Below are positions 38,801-53,800 of a DNA stretch of 64,000 nt, piece by piece. Position 1 is the first letter of the stretch. Each line of letters opens with the position of its first letter. Made by a program: the position numbers and the translations under genes. The notes beneath the pieces were generated by a model. The model made no database searches and was not told the DNA's origin. It saw only the letters and a program-made list of their open reading frames with translations. Source of the DNA: Lutjanus erythropterus (taxonomy: Eukaryota; Chordata; Actinopteri; Lutjaniformes; Lutjanidae); the NCBI GenBank assembly GCA_020091685.1, contig CM034595.1, positions 22,491,564 through 22,555,563 of the forward strand, written 5' to 3'.

Positions 38801-41800
38801 AGTAACTCAGCCATGAATCTATTGGGAAACGCCTCAGAACAACTCAGAACAGGCGGGCACACCGCCAGGCCAATGACAGAAATACAATGACAAGCCAACA
38901 GCAACCTTACAGCCAAACTAAAGATGTTTTTTTTTCTTTTTGCAAAACATAAAACTGATTGTACAGCACATCTGGAAGAAAAATGTTGGACAGAAATATT
39001 TTCACTGTTGTTTTTGCAACGTTTGTGTTCAGAATTTTAACACTGATAGAGTCCATTTATTTCTCTGCATAATGTGTCATCTTTACGCAAGCAAACTTGG
39101 GGTAATCAGACATGTGGGTCAAGCTGTGCCTCTTTAATGTCAGTGTGGGGAGCCATTTTCATTGGACTGTAACAGACAGAGGACAACTGGCTGTTTTTAT
39201 AGCTGCAGGCAGAAGGGCAGACAGGCATTTAGTGCCCTGACATAAAGTTGGACTTTTAATATTTGCAAGCAGGAATAACAACAGCAGTAAGACTTTTTAG
39301 TCCACTGGAAACCCCAGTATGACCTATATGAAAACCAGCACTGTGGTCTTTTATGATTAAAATGTCAACTATAGGTTTAGGAGATGAGATCAAGCTTGTT
39401 TGCTAAAGGTTATTAATTGGGAAATTAAAATAATTAGCAAGATGAGGTAATAGATTGCCAAAAACTGCAAAAGGCTAAAATTTAGTTTACTTGCTGATTG
39501 CTGATCAATATCTTAAAAAAGCACGAGGACAGAAATGTTTTCTTATATATTTATATTCTATATGCACTATGAAATGGATAAACATTCAAATAAACTTACT
39601 CTGGGAAATTTTTGACAATTTTTGATTTTCTTTATCTTAAAACTGCTAATTATGCTAATTTTGTAAATTGCTCATCATGCAACTCTTAGCAACCAAGTTG
39701 ACTTTCATCCACTGGGCCTGTTGATGACATTTCAATCATAAAAGTACACAGAGAACACCATTACTGGGTCCAAGAAATTTTCACGATACTATTTGCTTCA
39801 TTTTTTGGCAAATCAATAGACGTGCCGATGATTTATAAACTTACCTCAGTTTTTGTGGTAGTAGGCAGAGAGGAGGGTCCATTTTCAGCCCCCAAGGCAC
39901 TAGAGGCCCCTATGGGAGAGCTGGGGCCGGAACCAGGGGCACTGTTAGTGGGCGTAGAGTCTATGAAACATCAAGGAGTTAGAAACAGTATGCGTGCTCA
40001 CACTCACACACAACACACACATACACAGAGGCTTGGCATAACAGCTGCAGCCTCACAACAGTTTAATGTGTATGGTCATGGCTGCCTGATTACAATGGTC
40101 TTTCCTGCTGATTGTTATGCAGCTCTGGAGTAATAACACTAAAATATAGGCTCGTATTGTTTTCAGAGAACATTTTAAACAATTTTCCATACATGTCGTA
40201 AAAAACAATTCAACATATAGCCAGCAATAATACATACCCATTAGCTCCAGAGCCCTTTTCTTGTAAGGAGTCATGATGTTTCCATCTCTTCTCTTCAGCA
40301 TCGGGCTGCTCCTCCTCTCTGCTACCTTCTGCTTCAGTCTGGATCGTACCTTCAGGTTGGGCTCAGATGCTAAAAAAAATTCAAGAACAGATGTTTCTTT
40401 CTTGTAAGTCTCAATTCACACTATTTCCACGATAAAGAAGCCTCATCACATGGAGAAGAATTTTATGATCGTGTGAGTGTACTGTGATTATTTTTATAGT
40501 CAGACAGTGTGTTTTCATGCAGCCTGACTAAAATCAAAGAAAACAGTAACATAAAATAAAAGGAAACTAAAAAAGAAATAAAGAGACTATAAATCAGTTA
40601 AAAAATAAGCAATGTTGTCACGCTTCAACATACAATTTCAGTTTCAGTGAAATTCGGAGCAGGTTTCAGATAAATTAAATGAGTCAGGATTGGGCCCATT
40701 TCCACCTCATCTGGACTAAATTAGGTTGAGCAACACACAGGCTCTAAGTGAAATAGTCCGCTACCTGCCGCCCTGGTGACCACAGTCTGATACAGTAGCA
40801 ACAGTTAAACTAACACAAAAACATGGCAGATGTTTCAGGCTCTCCCCACACCCCCCCCTCCTCCTAATGCAAAACAGAGATACCCAAATACACGGTCTGA
40901 ACACACACTCAAACACACACAGCTTGGCCTGGACTGATCCAGACTTACAAATCCAGTCCATCAGTGCTGACAGAAATGCTGACGTAACAGTCTTCACAAT
41001 AGTCATATTCATGTCAAACTTTTCGGCTGGTATTAATGATGGATTTAAGGACAAAAACTCTATTTAGCCGAGGTATGCCACACTGACAGCGTTACACACA
41101 ACTGATGAAGTACCGAAGCAAAGCCAAATTTGATGATAGTTTAAAATTTGAAGCAGGGAGTATGGTCATTGCAGCATGAAGTCTTACTTGTCCCATGTTA
41201 ATTTGCATTTGCCACTGTTTCTAAAGAACCAGTACAAGATTGTAACTGTTAAGCAGGGGCATAACCAGGGACTTATGAAACACTGAGATCAACACAGAGA
41301 TTATTATGTTCGTTATTTCCCCTTTAAAGGACCCGTGTGTAGGATTAAGTGGCGTCGGTGAGCTTGCAGATTGCAAACACTTCATCTCCGACAGACCTAT
41401 ACAATTACATTTTTAAAATGGGCCGATTTGAAAAAATAGTCAAGTTCCAAGGGGCTGGACGTTTACATTTCCTACGTCTGACCTGTAAAGTTAGGGATTT
41501 AAATGTGTAAAACGAAGGAAAATCTTTTTTATTTTTTCTCCACTTTATTAGTTTTCACAATTGAAAAAGAAACACGTATAAAAGTGCAGGAAAAAATGCA
41601 AGTTCGCGATCCTAGATTAGCAGCAGCATGTTGTTTTAATGATGCAACTGCATCAAACATCGTTTTTCATTCAGTTTGACTCTCTGAAATTTCATCAGCG
41701 TACAAAGCCTGAATTAAAACTTTAAATTTATTTATCTATACGTTTTAGTATTTTTAAATTATTAAAGGGCGGCATTGTGGTTGTTAAAGGGCTGGATCTG

Positions 41801-44800
41801 GCCAATTAAATAGGGTCACCGTAGGAGAACCGACAGTGGCCTCAAGAGCTTCTGGAGACAGAAACATAGCTGTGTCTATGGAAGGATTCTAAGGACACAC
41901 AACAATTCTTATTAATAAAACATACTTATGAATACTGATGAATATTATCTTCCATTTCTGCCATAAACTTCCAATAGGTCCTCATAAATCTTACTGACCG
42001 GACCTTTAATCTACAATAATTTAGAATAACTGAAAATGTATTTGGGGGTGAATCATGTACAATACATACAGATTAGGCTTGAGTTTAAGAAAATAATACT
42101 ACAGATCGACCAAGTCTCTTGCTGAATGAATCATCGCTTCACAATGACAAAAGAGAAATGACATTTTAAAAATCAATGAGGACATCTGAGTCATAAATGG
42201 CAGTTACATGCAACAGCCCTGCCAACCTCTGATAAAATAGGACAATGTCACAAATTAGTAAACTCATCTGAAAACATGTGACTCTGCAAAGTTTATATAA
42301 TGTAACACATGGAAACTAAAGTGGAGGCTGAATCAAGGCAACAACATAATTTTAAATAATGTAAGCAGCAACAACCAATAAATGTTTTTGTCTCTGAATG
42401 TTGAGTCGTGGCCCTGTCTTGTCACAGTTACAGTGACTCACTAGGTCAACATGTCTCATGTGTACTTCCCATCAACCCTTTGGACATGGAATCCCACAGC
42501 TAGCCTTACACACTCAAATAAGCAAGCAGAATAGATAAGCTGGTCTTTTGACTGAACGCCAGAGCACAAAGCTGTATTGAAGTTATGTAAACCTTCTGTT
42601 ACACAATAGCCAACCAGTTTCAATTATTTAGCCCAGATCAATAATTAAATAGGTCTTTTGCAATGTGTACAACATACAGCTTTACATATTGAAGTGGGGC
42701 TGTGACGTGGGTGCACTGCAGGGAGGAGGAGAGGGAGCGGGTGATGGGGGCACAGCTAGGAGAGTGGGCCAGATGCTGCTATTTCTGGCTTTTGTCAAAA
42801 GCAGCAAAACCCTCTTCCCTAATACGTGGCACAGACCTCTAATCCTGTGGGTGTGAGGTAGAATGAAAGAGAGCGAGGGAGGAAGAAAGGAGGCAGGAGA
42901 GATAAATGGAGAGAAAACGCTGTTGGGAGTCGTATGAATCTGCTTCACGCCCTGCTGCCTTGATTGCTTTCTATTTTTACACACTGCTGCCACCAAGCTA
43001 CGCATCCCAATTGGTCGCCACGGGAACGCCAGACAGCAGCACGGGAACAAACACTTTCTCACTGGTCTCCATGGAAAAAATGCCCTGGTGTACGGTGCAA
43101 CAGGAGGCAATGATGGCAGCGGCAAAGCATATACAGAGAACACCTGGGCCACTTCTGCTCCGGCTTCTCAGTTAATGAAAACATACAGTAATGGCTGCAA
43201 TATACTAGAGTCATAAATCAATCACCTTATTACATTTTAGAGTGATGCTGCAGGGCTAGTGGCTTTGCAAGTGAATGTGTTATGCTATCTCCACTTAATC
43301 AGAATTTTAACGGTGCTGTCGCTGTGGGTGCCTGTGTCCATTAGAGCCAGGACTTCGACAGATGGCTGTGTGGAAAGCTGAGGTGTGTGTTCTACACATA
43401 AGGAGGTCTGCTATGCATTTTACCTGACGTTATGGTTTAAACTGCTGCTGACAAAGACGAATTACTGAAATACTCATTGGTCGCTGTTCCTTTCTAAACT
43501 TTTAAACCAAAGTTAAGTTACAGTTTCTAAGAGTTTAGATACTCCACACCATAAGATCAGCAAGTTCAAATCTTTCATCAAATAACAGTGTTGAATAAGG
43601 AAATATAAAAAGGTTCTCAGTAAGTCCCCTGAATGTGTTCTAGATAAAACCTTTGGAATGTTAGAAGGTCCTCTGAAGAACCCACTAAGTGTGTTCTAAA
43701 TAAAACCCTTAGAGTATAAAACGGTATTCGGAAGAACACCCAGGGCAGGTTCTAGATAAAACCCTTGGAATACAAAAAGGTTCTCGGTAGAACCCCCTGG
43801 GTGGGTTCTTGTTGGAAGCCCTAGGTGGAAAGGTTCTGGATAGAACTCCTAGAGATGGTTCTGAGTGGAGCCCTTACACCACAGAAGGATTTTCTGTAGA
43901 ACCTCTCAAAGAGAGTTCTGGATGAAAGCTTTCACAGATCGTCCGAGGTATAACCTTTTATGTTGAGTTCTCCTATGGGGACAAGCCACAGAACCCTTTA
44001 TGGTTCTACCTAGCACCTTTATTTCTCAGAGTGTACAAGCAGAGCTGCAATGATTAGTCGATTAATCAATTTGTCAGTCAAAAGAAAACAAGTTTCCAAC
44101 TATTTTGATAATTGATTAATTGCTTCAGGCATTTTCCAAGCAAAAATATCAAATATTTGCTGGTTCTAGAATCTTAAATGTGAGGACTTACTGCTTTTCT
44201 TTGTTATTTATGATAATAAATGAAGAGTATTTGGGTTTTGGACTGTTGGTTAATGAAAAGAAGCGACCTGAAGACATCACTTTGGGCTCTGGGAAATTGT
44301 ATTGTGCATTTTTTACATTTTGTAGATTAAATGATTAACCAGTTACAGCCCTACATTCAAGATCAGATTCTGAATAGAGGAAGCTTGCACACTAACTTTA
44401 CTTCTTTGGGTTTTACGGTTTTACCTTTGCAGGATTATTTTTGAAAATCTTTCCTGCACCTGCTGAATGCACACATTTGGTAACTGGGTCAAGACCAGAG
44501 AGGGTGTTGCACTTCTTACTGCTAAGCTGCAACTATTCTTGCCACAGACTATCGCGTGCCCTCGGTCCAGTCTATTCTAGTCCCTGGAAGTGAAACAAAG
44601 AGGATATATACCAAGTAAACAAGTTAATCACGTGAAATTCTCCTAACTACTGAGTGAAATAAAAGCCAAGGGCATCACAGCTATTCTGTGCTTTTAATAG
44701 GACAGATATTTAGAGAACTACAGGACTGTCTGTCCAGATTATGTACGCATTTTTTGTATACTGTCCAACTATGTCTCTAAGGTTTTTCAAATCTCATGAT

Positions 44801-47800
44801 GAAGAGTATACTTTGAGTGTGCACTGGTTGGTTCCTCTTTTCAACATAATGTAAATATATAAAGATTACTTTAAATCAAACCTAATTTTCTATATTCCAA
44901 TTTTAAAAGAGAGTTATTGACCACCAAGCTAACTAGTGTTACACACTATATATCACATGCACATCATAAAACTTGTTACCACCTATTATATAGATATAGT
45001 GAATAGAGGATGCTTTCAAATAATATTTGCCTATCATCTATAGTGCATGCTATTTATTCTTCTCATTTTATCCTTATTCTTGCTTTCATCTTTTTATGTT
45101 GTATTTTATACTTCCATTCTTGTTTATCCTTTTTTAAATCCTTTATCTTGTTTTAAATTGCTGCTGGTTTCTTAGAGTTACTGAACATAATTTCTTTGTA
45201 TTACAATGTCAAAATATCTCATCACCTCAACCTCAACCAGAAAAAGATGTCGCTCAGCTCTTTGGCCAAACGAAGCAGTGGGGAGTCTGACGTGGAGCAT
45301 TAGAGTCATCTCCGCTTTGTTTTGAGAGAGCTATCTTTGCTTAAACAAACAGTCCTGTCGAGGTTCGTCTAGCCCGTGCCCGCCTTAACTCGCCAACACC
45401 TGCCAATCAGCTATCAGTGACAGGCAGTGGCTCTGGGAACAACACTACCTTTGTGTGTCCCCCTCGGGTGCCACGCTCTCAGAGGACTTTAATGAAGACA
45501 GACAGGAAGTGGGGGAGGATGGCCTGAGCAGGAAATGACCACATATAGATTCAGGAATCCAAAGAGCACGAAAAAGTTTCATCAGTGCAAAGACAGTCAG
45601 GCACAGGAATGATTTAACCATGAATTAAAGGATAAAAATGCCACAGATGGAAATTTTATCCATCCTGTTATTTGTTTAAACCTGCCTTTTTGTCTTTTCA
45701 GTGAAAAACAAACAATGCAACCATAAACTGCCTCTCTTTTATTTTAGAAAACTGTCTTAAACTGGTCATTACAACTCTTTACCCTGCGGCTCTAAAGGCA
45801 TGACCCACAGATGTAAATATATATGTACAAGAGGTATTTCTCGATGATTCAAAGAGAATACAATAAATAAAAGCTCCTCAAGCTTTCATTTACCTTTCTA
45901 ATATTTATTCTTGCCACGCAGTGACTTTATTTACCAGATATAGTTCCTTTGCCTGATCTCCAAATTGTGTATACATGCAACATGACAGGCCTGCAGTTAA
46001 ATAACTCAACAAGTATAATTGTTTTCCAATGTAATTAAAAGAGACACAGACGGGAAAAGAACATAATGTAATTTGGTGACCTCATTGCCGAATTATGAAG
46101 TTTCTAGCTTGGCGAGCACTTGTGCTCGTGCAAACCAAGAGGCAGGAATTATTCGTATTTACACAGCCATCCCCAAAGGGTTCCTGAAACTTTAAACCAA
46201 CAAACCTGAGCTGCTTTTTTGGTGGAAACCTGTGTCTTTTCAAAATAGTTTTTAAAGCCAGTAACTCCAGAGAAATTAATGCGCCTTAATTCTCCCATTT
46301 ACCACTAAACAGCTCAAACAGGCTTTGGAACTCCGTTTATTATTGTAACATAGGGACAAATGTGGTTCCTTTTAAATAATGGCGAGGTAATTTCAGTACA
46401 AATAACAGTAATTAAAAATTCTAACTTGTGAAGTCAAAACCTACAGTTTAACTGTGCTGTTGCCTGTGTTCAGCTGTGTTTTAGTATAATCCAAACAGGA
46501 ATAAGGAAGGTTTCAGTTACTTTTCTGGCATGCGTCACCTCGTATGGAAGTTTTGAGTTGAGCCCTGGAGGGACAAGGGGGGGGGGGGGTGCTGGGGTCA
46601 TAATGAGCCTAACTGATGTTATTAGCAGGTCATCAGGAAATACTCAGTGGGTATACAGACCTCCTGATTGACAAGGCTCAAAAAGACACTCACTGTATTA
46701 ATAACCCAATGTAGTAAAAGGTACATTTCTAACAATACAAGGACACAAGGATACAACATTATTACAAGGCAACATCATAACCTCAGACTGAAATCTTTTA
46801 ACCAGTTGTGTCTGTGCAGATTTATGCATGCATCTATATATGTATATTTGCATTTTTATGTCTGTGCTGTGTGTGTGTGTGTGTATGCAAATGAACAAAC
46901 CTGTCTTCCTCAAGGGGAAGTCGTCCTTGCTCTCTATGGGTGATGGCAGAATATACTGGCAGGTGGGGGATGTGCCACCCAGAGGTGGGGAGCTTTGGTC
47001 CAGTGATGTGTGGTGAGAAGACCTGGTTGCACAAAAATACATTAGAAATACAACTGCAGTGTTAGATTATATGTAGCTTGGTGTTTTAAGAAATACAGTG
47101 TTATATTTAACATCTTTCTTCATTCAGCTTGACTCTCCTAAATCCCATCTGCCTGACTTCAAACTTTTTCACTGTGCTTAGCAACAGACATGTCCACTTA
47201 TGTTGACAATGAAAACACCCGTTATTTAAATAAAATCACAATCATATACTTGATTAAGGGCGTTAGTTGCCAGCACTTGAAATGGCCTGGTGTAGATTAT
47301 GTTTCTATGTGATTTAAATACAGTATCTGTGTTTGTCTCGCAGGCTAAAACAACAGAGGCTACTTACGTGTACCAGAGTTTTGGTTGGTGAATGAAAGAA
47401 TGATTGACTCCATTGCTGGCAGGGTCCTTTGCTGATTTGCTCAACAGAAACTCTTGGAGTTTCTGCTTCACTTCTGTACTGGCAACTGCACCTGTGAGAC
47501 CAACAGACCGAACCAAAGGGATTGGGGTTACCCTAAGGCTATGACTCATTATATAATTTTGCCTAGAAAATATTCAAAATCAAACTTTAACCCTGATGGG
47601 ACTTGCAGATTTCCTAACCTGTTTTCCTTTATCACATTTAACTTGCTGCTAAAAACTAATGCAGTATCTCCCAGAGCAGCCACATCTTATGTATGAAGAT
47701 CTCCCCCTAGTGGTCTCAGAGCACTATATTAGTTTCAAACTGTTCAAGTGATACTGCAGAGAGATGTTCTTTCCCACTGGAGGGTTACAGTTGCAGGGCA

Positions 47801-50800
47801 CAGTTTCAAATTACCTGACCTGACAAAGTCATAAATCTAGTCTATTATTAGCTATAAGGTAAAAACAGAAATGAAACACTATATCTGAAGCTATTTTAAT
47901 CATGCTATTGAAAGACATTTTCTCCTAAATTCTAAACTTAAATGTCACTGGCTGACCTTATGTCATTAGTGGCATTTACTAATTAAGTATCATGTCATCA
48001 TCATCATCATCATCATCATCAGCATCATTATCATCATCAGCAGCAGCATCATCATACAATTGGATATCTCTCATTATCTGATGATGGAATTAAATTTCAG
48101 TTTAGTAATTTGCCTCATTCCTAGGCATCTCTCAGGACTGTTAGGTCTAATATTGAGAAACTGTGCCTCCAGTAGGCAGAGACATGAAATAAGAACAGTT
48201 TATCCTTCTCATGAAAAGCAATTCGGTCTCATGAAGTGAGAACGATATACTACACATGAATTTTTAACTTTACTGCTGTGCTGCCAAATATGATCCGACT
48301 CTGAGAGCCATTAGTCCTGGTAAGTAAGAAGAGGTGGTCTTAAAGTGTTGCTTCACCAAATAACAAAAACATTTTTCTCACTTACTTACAGTACTTGCAG
48401 AGTTTTTGACATATTCACCTTTGCTGTCACTCCAGAACGATGGATCAATACCTCAATCGCCTGACCACTAGGTATCTCATAATCATAGCAAATGAATTTC
48501 AAAATATCTGCATGACTGCATAAAACTAGGGTTCAGAGGAAAACATGTTTTTTGGCAGTTTAGGGGGTCTGACCCTTTAACACCTGAATTGTGTTTTCAT
48601 CTCAGCACTTTTGTAGTTAGTTTGGAAGATATTATTGTGTGGGTGTTATATGTTGTGTATACCACTTTCATTATAGTTTATAACACAGCTTTGTTAATAC
48701 TCAACTCTGATTGGTCAAATTATGCCATTCTTAGGTCTGTTAATTCGCAACAGCAGAATGTTGCTATGGACGCAGTCATGATCATCGACTCTGGAGGAGT
48801 AATAACATAATTTTCAAATCAATAATATCATTTTTAAATTCATATTTTGTGTCAAATTATTGCTTTTTTAGTAGCCCTGTAATAAGCAGGATGATGGTCA
48901 GTGTTCATTATTGCAAAATAAACCCCTTCAGGGTGATTGAAGACCCCTGCATCACTTTGAATGGGTTTATTTTACAATAATGACCTGTTCACTTGTATAT
49001 TATTCCTTAGATAGTAAATGCATTAATGTGGACCCCAGGATAAATATTTAATGGTGTTAAAGCAGCTGATGGAGATCTAAATAATCAATTTACATCATGC
49101 CAATGTAGCCCTTATAGCTGGATGCCAAATAAATAGAACAATTAAAACATCTGGTTTTTTTAATAACTAAGTTATGGTTAACATGCCTACAAAGGCTAAA
49201 TGAACCTCTACTGCAATCCTGTCACATGACTTGAAGGCTATCATCCTAGTAATAATGATAATAACAGAACATGTACATGAACCAGTGCGAATATACAAGT
49301 ATTTCCTCAGTTGGAGGAGCTTTCAGCTTCAGTAAAGCATTCCTATCCATCTAATATAGGCATATTTTGTATATAACTGTAAGGTAACACACTAAAAAAA
49401 AAAGACTGAAAAGGCTGAGGGTTATGATCATGAGACCTCCTGCTTGCTTTTGCCTAAGGGCCTTGAAAATGAGTAATTCCATTCCTGATGGTAGGGAGAC
49501 GGTGATGGTGATGACGGTGTCGAGCTCTTACTCTCTCGGGAGCGCTCCTTGCCCCTGAGGATCAGGCTGGAAACATGCTGCTCTCGCCGATGCCTCTCCT
49601 GCTCCTTCTCCTGCTGGTTCTGCTGCTGCTGCTGCTCCAGACGACGCTCCTTCTCTGCGAGTTCCTGCTGCTGTTTCATGGCCTGGAGCTCCTGCTGGAG
49701 CTAAGAAACACCCAGGCTTCCAGTCAGCACACGGAGAGCAACACTGATAAATATATTTTAAAAAGACAGTGGCTTATGTGAATTTGTGCTATTTTGCTAG
49801 GATAGACTATTTTGTACTTGTCTGTAAAAACAAGACTCACGCAGCTCTGTAATGTATTGCTCAACACTCCTAGTCTCGCTGTGCTGAGTTGTCTCTTCTG
49901 TTCTGCACTCTGTGATGTTGTCCTAAGCTATAATGTTTTCTACTGATCTGCACTATGCCATGCTGTTCTGTTTTGTACATTGTGCTGCTGTGCTGTGCCA
50001 CTGTGTACACCGCTGTGGTGCTGTCCTCCATACAACTGTGCAACGCTGACCTTGAGGTGCTCCTGGAGCTGAGCCTGGTGCTGACGGGTCAACTTCTCAT
50101 GCTGCTTCTGGAACTCGCTGATTAGTAGCTGCTTCTGGATCTGCTGCTGTTTCTGAATGAGGAGCAGCTCCTGCTGCAGCTGCCGCTCCCACAACCCTGG
50201 GTCTGAGCCTGGGCCCAGCATCCTCAGATCGGTGCGCAGGTCCAACGGGGATAAGGGCTCCGCAGCCAATGGCACGTCTGGCTTAATGTCCACTGTGGAC
50301 CACAGAGGGGAAAGTAGAGAGAGAATAAAAGTGAAAAAAGAGTGATTAGTTCCATAACTAACACCTTTACTCATAAAAATTCAAATCATGCAGCCAGAAT
50401 AAGTGGACGGAGCTTCCAGGTCTAAAAAGTGAAGCCAATGTTGAAGTGCCTTAGACCTGCATTCTATCTAATGGCCAGTCAGGGACAACGCTCATTATGA
50501 TCTCAATCACCAGTTTCAAGTCTTCTTTACAGCATGATGTCCATTTTATAAATGATGGTCTTATTTTGAGAGAAATAGATGATAAAGCAGGGAATGTGTT
50601 AGGGTGGGGCTCAGTGAGTCCAGCAAGCGCAACACAGAGTGCTCACAAAACTCACATCAGACTGTCAAAGTATTGATCAAATGTAGATCAAGGTTCTGTT
50701 GCTACATTGACATTATTATTACAGTAAGATATCCAAAGGCACATGATAAATACAGGCTTAGAACCAAAATAATCAATTAGCAACCACAGCTGTACAACCA

Positions 50801-53800
50801 GATCATTACAGTATCTCAGCAATATTATGAGCAAAGAAAGTGATCCCATGACCTCCTACAGTTCTCTCCTTCATCACTGACTCTAGCTAACATGTGCTTG
50901 TATGATACTATTTCTAACATAGAATCCATCTGTTTTTTTAAAGTCCAGAGGGGATGTAATAATCCATAATCTGAAGATCACTTGGGCAGCCATGACAACC
51001 CCTACATTTATCACTGCAAATCATATTTCAATACATCCTACATTGCATATTTCCCACTTTCTGAGACATATTTCAATGAACGCTCTAGTTGTAATACATG
51101 AAAGACTGCAACCCTGCAGGCCGCCATTGTTTCCTGCTGAATGGACGACCTAAAAACCAAGCGCTGGCCAAATTATGGTACACCATCCACCAGCTGCATT
51201 CTCTGTGCGGTGCTGCACATGCTCTATGTATATGCACATGCAAAAAAACCAAGATGACACCCCTCATAATGCCAAACTAGAGGCTTCCAAACGGTAGTCC
51301 GCAAACCACTTTGTGACATCGCAGTGACTCCATCCACTTATTCTACTGTCTATGCATGCAACAAAAGGTGGCTGTGGATAGTCTATCTGTATATTGATGT
51401 TACTGATGTAGAGCAATACGTGGTGTTCTGAGTTAAAAAAAAAAAAAAAAAAACAGGACAAAAAGAATTCTAAAAATGAGGTGTGGAGATTTAAAAATGA
51501 AAACATTAAGAATGAAGGGGAGAGAACAAGAAGGGTCAGAAATGAGGAGCACTGCTTTCTCTCCTGTGATCATCAGAAACCTCCAATTATAATAGCATCT
51601 GTAAACAAACATGGGATCACATCCGTAAGCATGGAGTCTACAGGGAGCAGCTGCATAACAGTCTCAATGGACATTTGGCACGGAATGCTGGTGGTCATTT
51701 AAAGTATTTACATAAATCCTATCTTCCCACTGTATGATAAATAAATAAAGGGAGTCCTTCTCCCTGTCTGTACCAGAACATCATCGAGATATCCTGTCTT
51801 AACATAAATGATTGAAGGCAAAGTAGTTTGTGTGCCTGGATCCCGCCATGTGTTTGTGAATTCATGTTCCCGCAATCTTTCCATCTCTGTTCTTGAGTGC
51901 AGACGCTGCAGTGAATGTGCATCGGTAAGAACTGCCTTTGTCTTTGACAACTACCTCCATTATAAGTAATTGCCAGATACAAAGTGAGAGGGCATCCCTT
52001 TGGTCTCCAAGCTCTATATATAGGTTGTTCCACAGAGGAAATCGATAGCCAGTTAAGAACATAGGAGACAGGGCTACTTCATCTCTCTACTCCATAGAGG
52101 ATGATTAGCGATTGTACAATATTTTTATCTTTTTTATGCTTCTGTTTTCATCCATGCTATGTATCTAGTTGAATCCATGCTACAGCAAGAACTTATTACC
52201 TCTTTGAACCAATTTTAGATATTAAATAAGGTATTTAGGCTTTTATTTGATTAATGATTAAATAAAAATGTCAAAGTCTTGGAAAAAATCACATGTTAGT
52301 TATGCTGATCATGATGTGACATTCAAGGAAGGGTACATATTGTCCAGACTGTGTAATGTCTCTTCCATTTTGAGACTAGAGGAATATTCAAACCTACTTA
52401 AAATTCCAGTGGCTGGAGGGAGATTTATTGAGTGCATTCATTGCTGTAATCTTCTCAAGGGTCACATTTGAGGGAACAAACACAGCCAATGTTACTACAC
52501 CACCTGTTCTTTGGAAGCATGAGAGGAAACCAACACGCTACAATTTATATCTTCACATAAATAATCTTGTGTTGGTCCTGTCATGCATTTATCCTCATTA
52601 ACTAAAATAAAACGCCAATAAAAAGGAGTTTAAACCTGCCAAGAGAAGCAGACTACAGTAGCCATCAATTAAGAAGCAGTGCCCTCCTGTTCACCGATGC
52701 TGTGTGGAGCTCACTGGCGCCCATTTGTTTTGTCATGTAGCCTGTTTTTCATTGCCACCATTCCATGTGTATGCGGCGGTGATGATTATAAATAGAAACA
52801 TAAAAGCAAGTGGCGCAATCCTGGTCTGTGACAACCCCCACACCCTAGTATCCACCACCCTAACTTGCCGCTGCCATGGCAACGCTGGCGACGTAATTAT
52901 GTCTCCCCATCCTGCAGATATCGAGTCTCACTGCATGTCATCTCCTGCCTACAGTGGCAATGTGACATGTTGACTATTATATCAGCCTTTCTGCTCTTAT
53001 ATAAGAAAGGAGTCCCCAGCAGAGAGAGACAGAGAGGAAAGCATTACAAAACCCTCCGACACACACACAAATACACAGACACACACACACACAGTAGATA
53101 TTCAGTGGCTAAGTGATAACTTGTCTTAAAACATGTTCAAAGAGTGAAGACAGATAAAGGGGACTCCCGTGTTGTAATTTTTCTTTCTGTGTTCTAAAAA
53201 CAGCTCCAATCAAATGACAGAAGAGAGCAGGCGCGGAGAGAACAGGCACCTGTAGAACAGACCCTTCTCTCCTGACAGGGAATATTAATCTTAGCTTGTA
53301 AGTACTTGACAAAGGACTCTTTTGTAGCGGGCGCCGTTCCAGTCAGGGGCAGCCGTGAACCTGTGAACCATTGAAGGGCTCAGAGAGTCAGACAGCCTTA
53401 GTGCTACTTTTTCCTAATGGACCTAAATATAGCAACAAAAAAACACCTGCTGCCTGGGAGAATTCACCACTGAGATATCTAATTAATCTCATATTTCATT
53501 CTGTACCCTGACTGTGACTGGCATTAAGGATCTTCACTTTGATCTGCACATCAAGCTGAGGCTCCATCAGTAAATTTCAGACAGTGGTTTAACAGGATGG
53601 GGAGGGGGGGGGGAGGAGGAGGAGGAGGAGTGTGAAAGCTTAAGCCACCTTTGATAACCAAGGCTGTATGAAATGGCCCTTGAGGAAACCGCAACAGCCT
53701 CATGTGCCTGTTCCGCTCTTGTCCACCATGTCGGCAAGACTAATGCCGGATGGAATGACAATGTTGAGGGAACATAATAAGGTCCTAAAGGTAGGTAGGC

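Larger units (their letters stand above)
40370..46900 (-). other. hdac9: hdac9 intron 5 (6.5 kb)
   Basis: Contains the TTAA-flanked element at 41324-42009, a degenerate 55-bp tandem array at 43611-43990, a hAT-like element at 44041-44353 and a G-run near 46579-46590. A TAAT-rich, unique-looking block lies at 46020-46420. The GC-richer stretch 42680-43170 holds a 156-codon minus ORF with no family likeness. Confidence 0.8.

Noticed and set aside
42682-43152. 156-codon minus ORF in intron 5
   Set aside because: Proline/serine-rich low-complexity translation of a GC-rich intron stretch, with no family likeness or splice sites joining the hdac9 frame.
49575-49781. Leucine-rich plus-strand ORF
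   Set aside because: It is the antisense of the CAG-rich hdac9 exon 3; the leucines come from CTG complements of glutamine codons.
50157-50345. Plus-strand ORF across hdac9 exon 2
   Set aside because: Antisense shadow of a well-supported coding exon.
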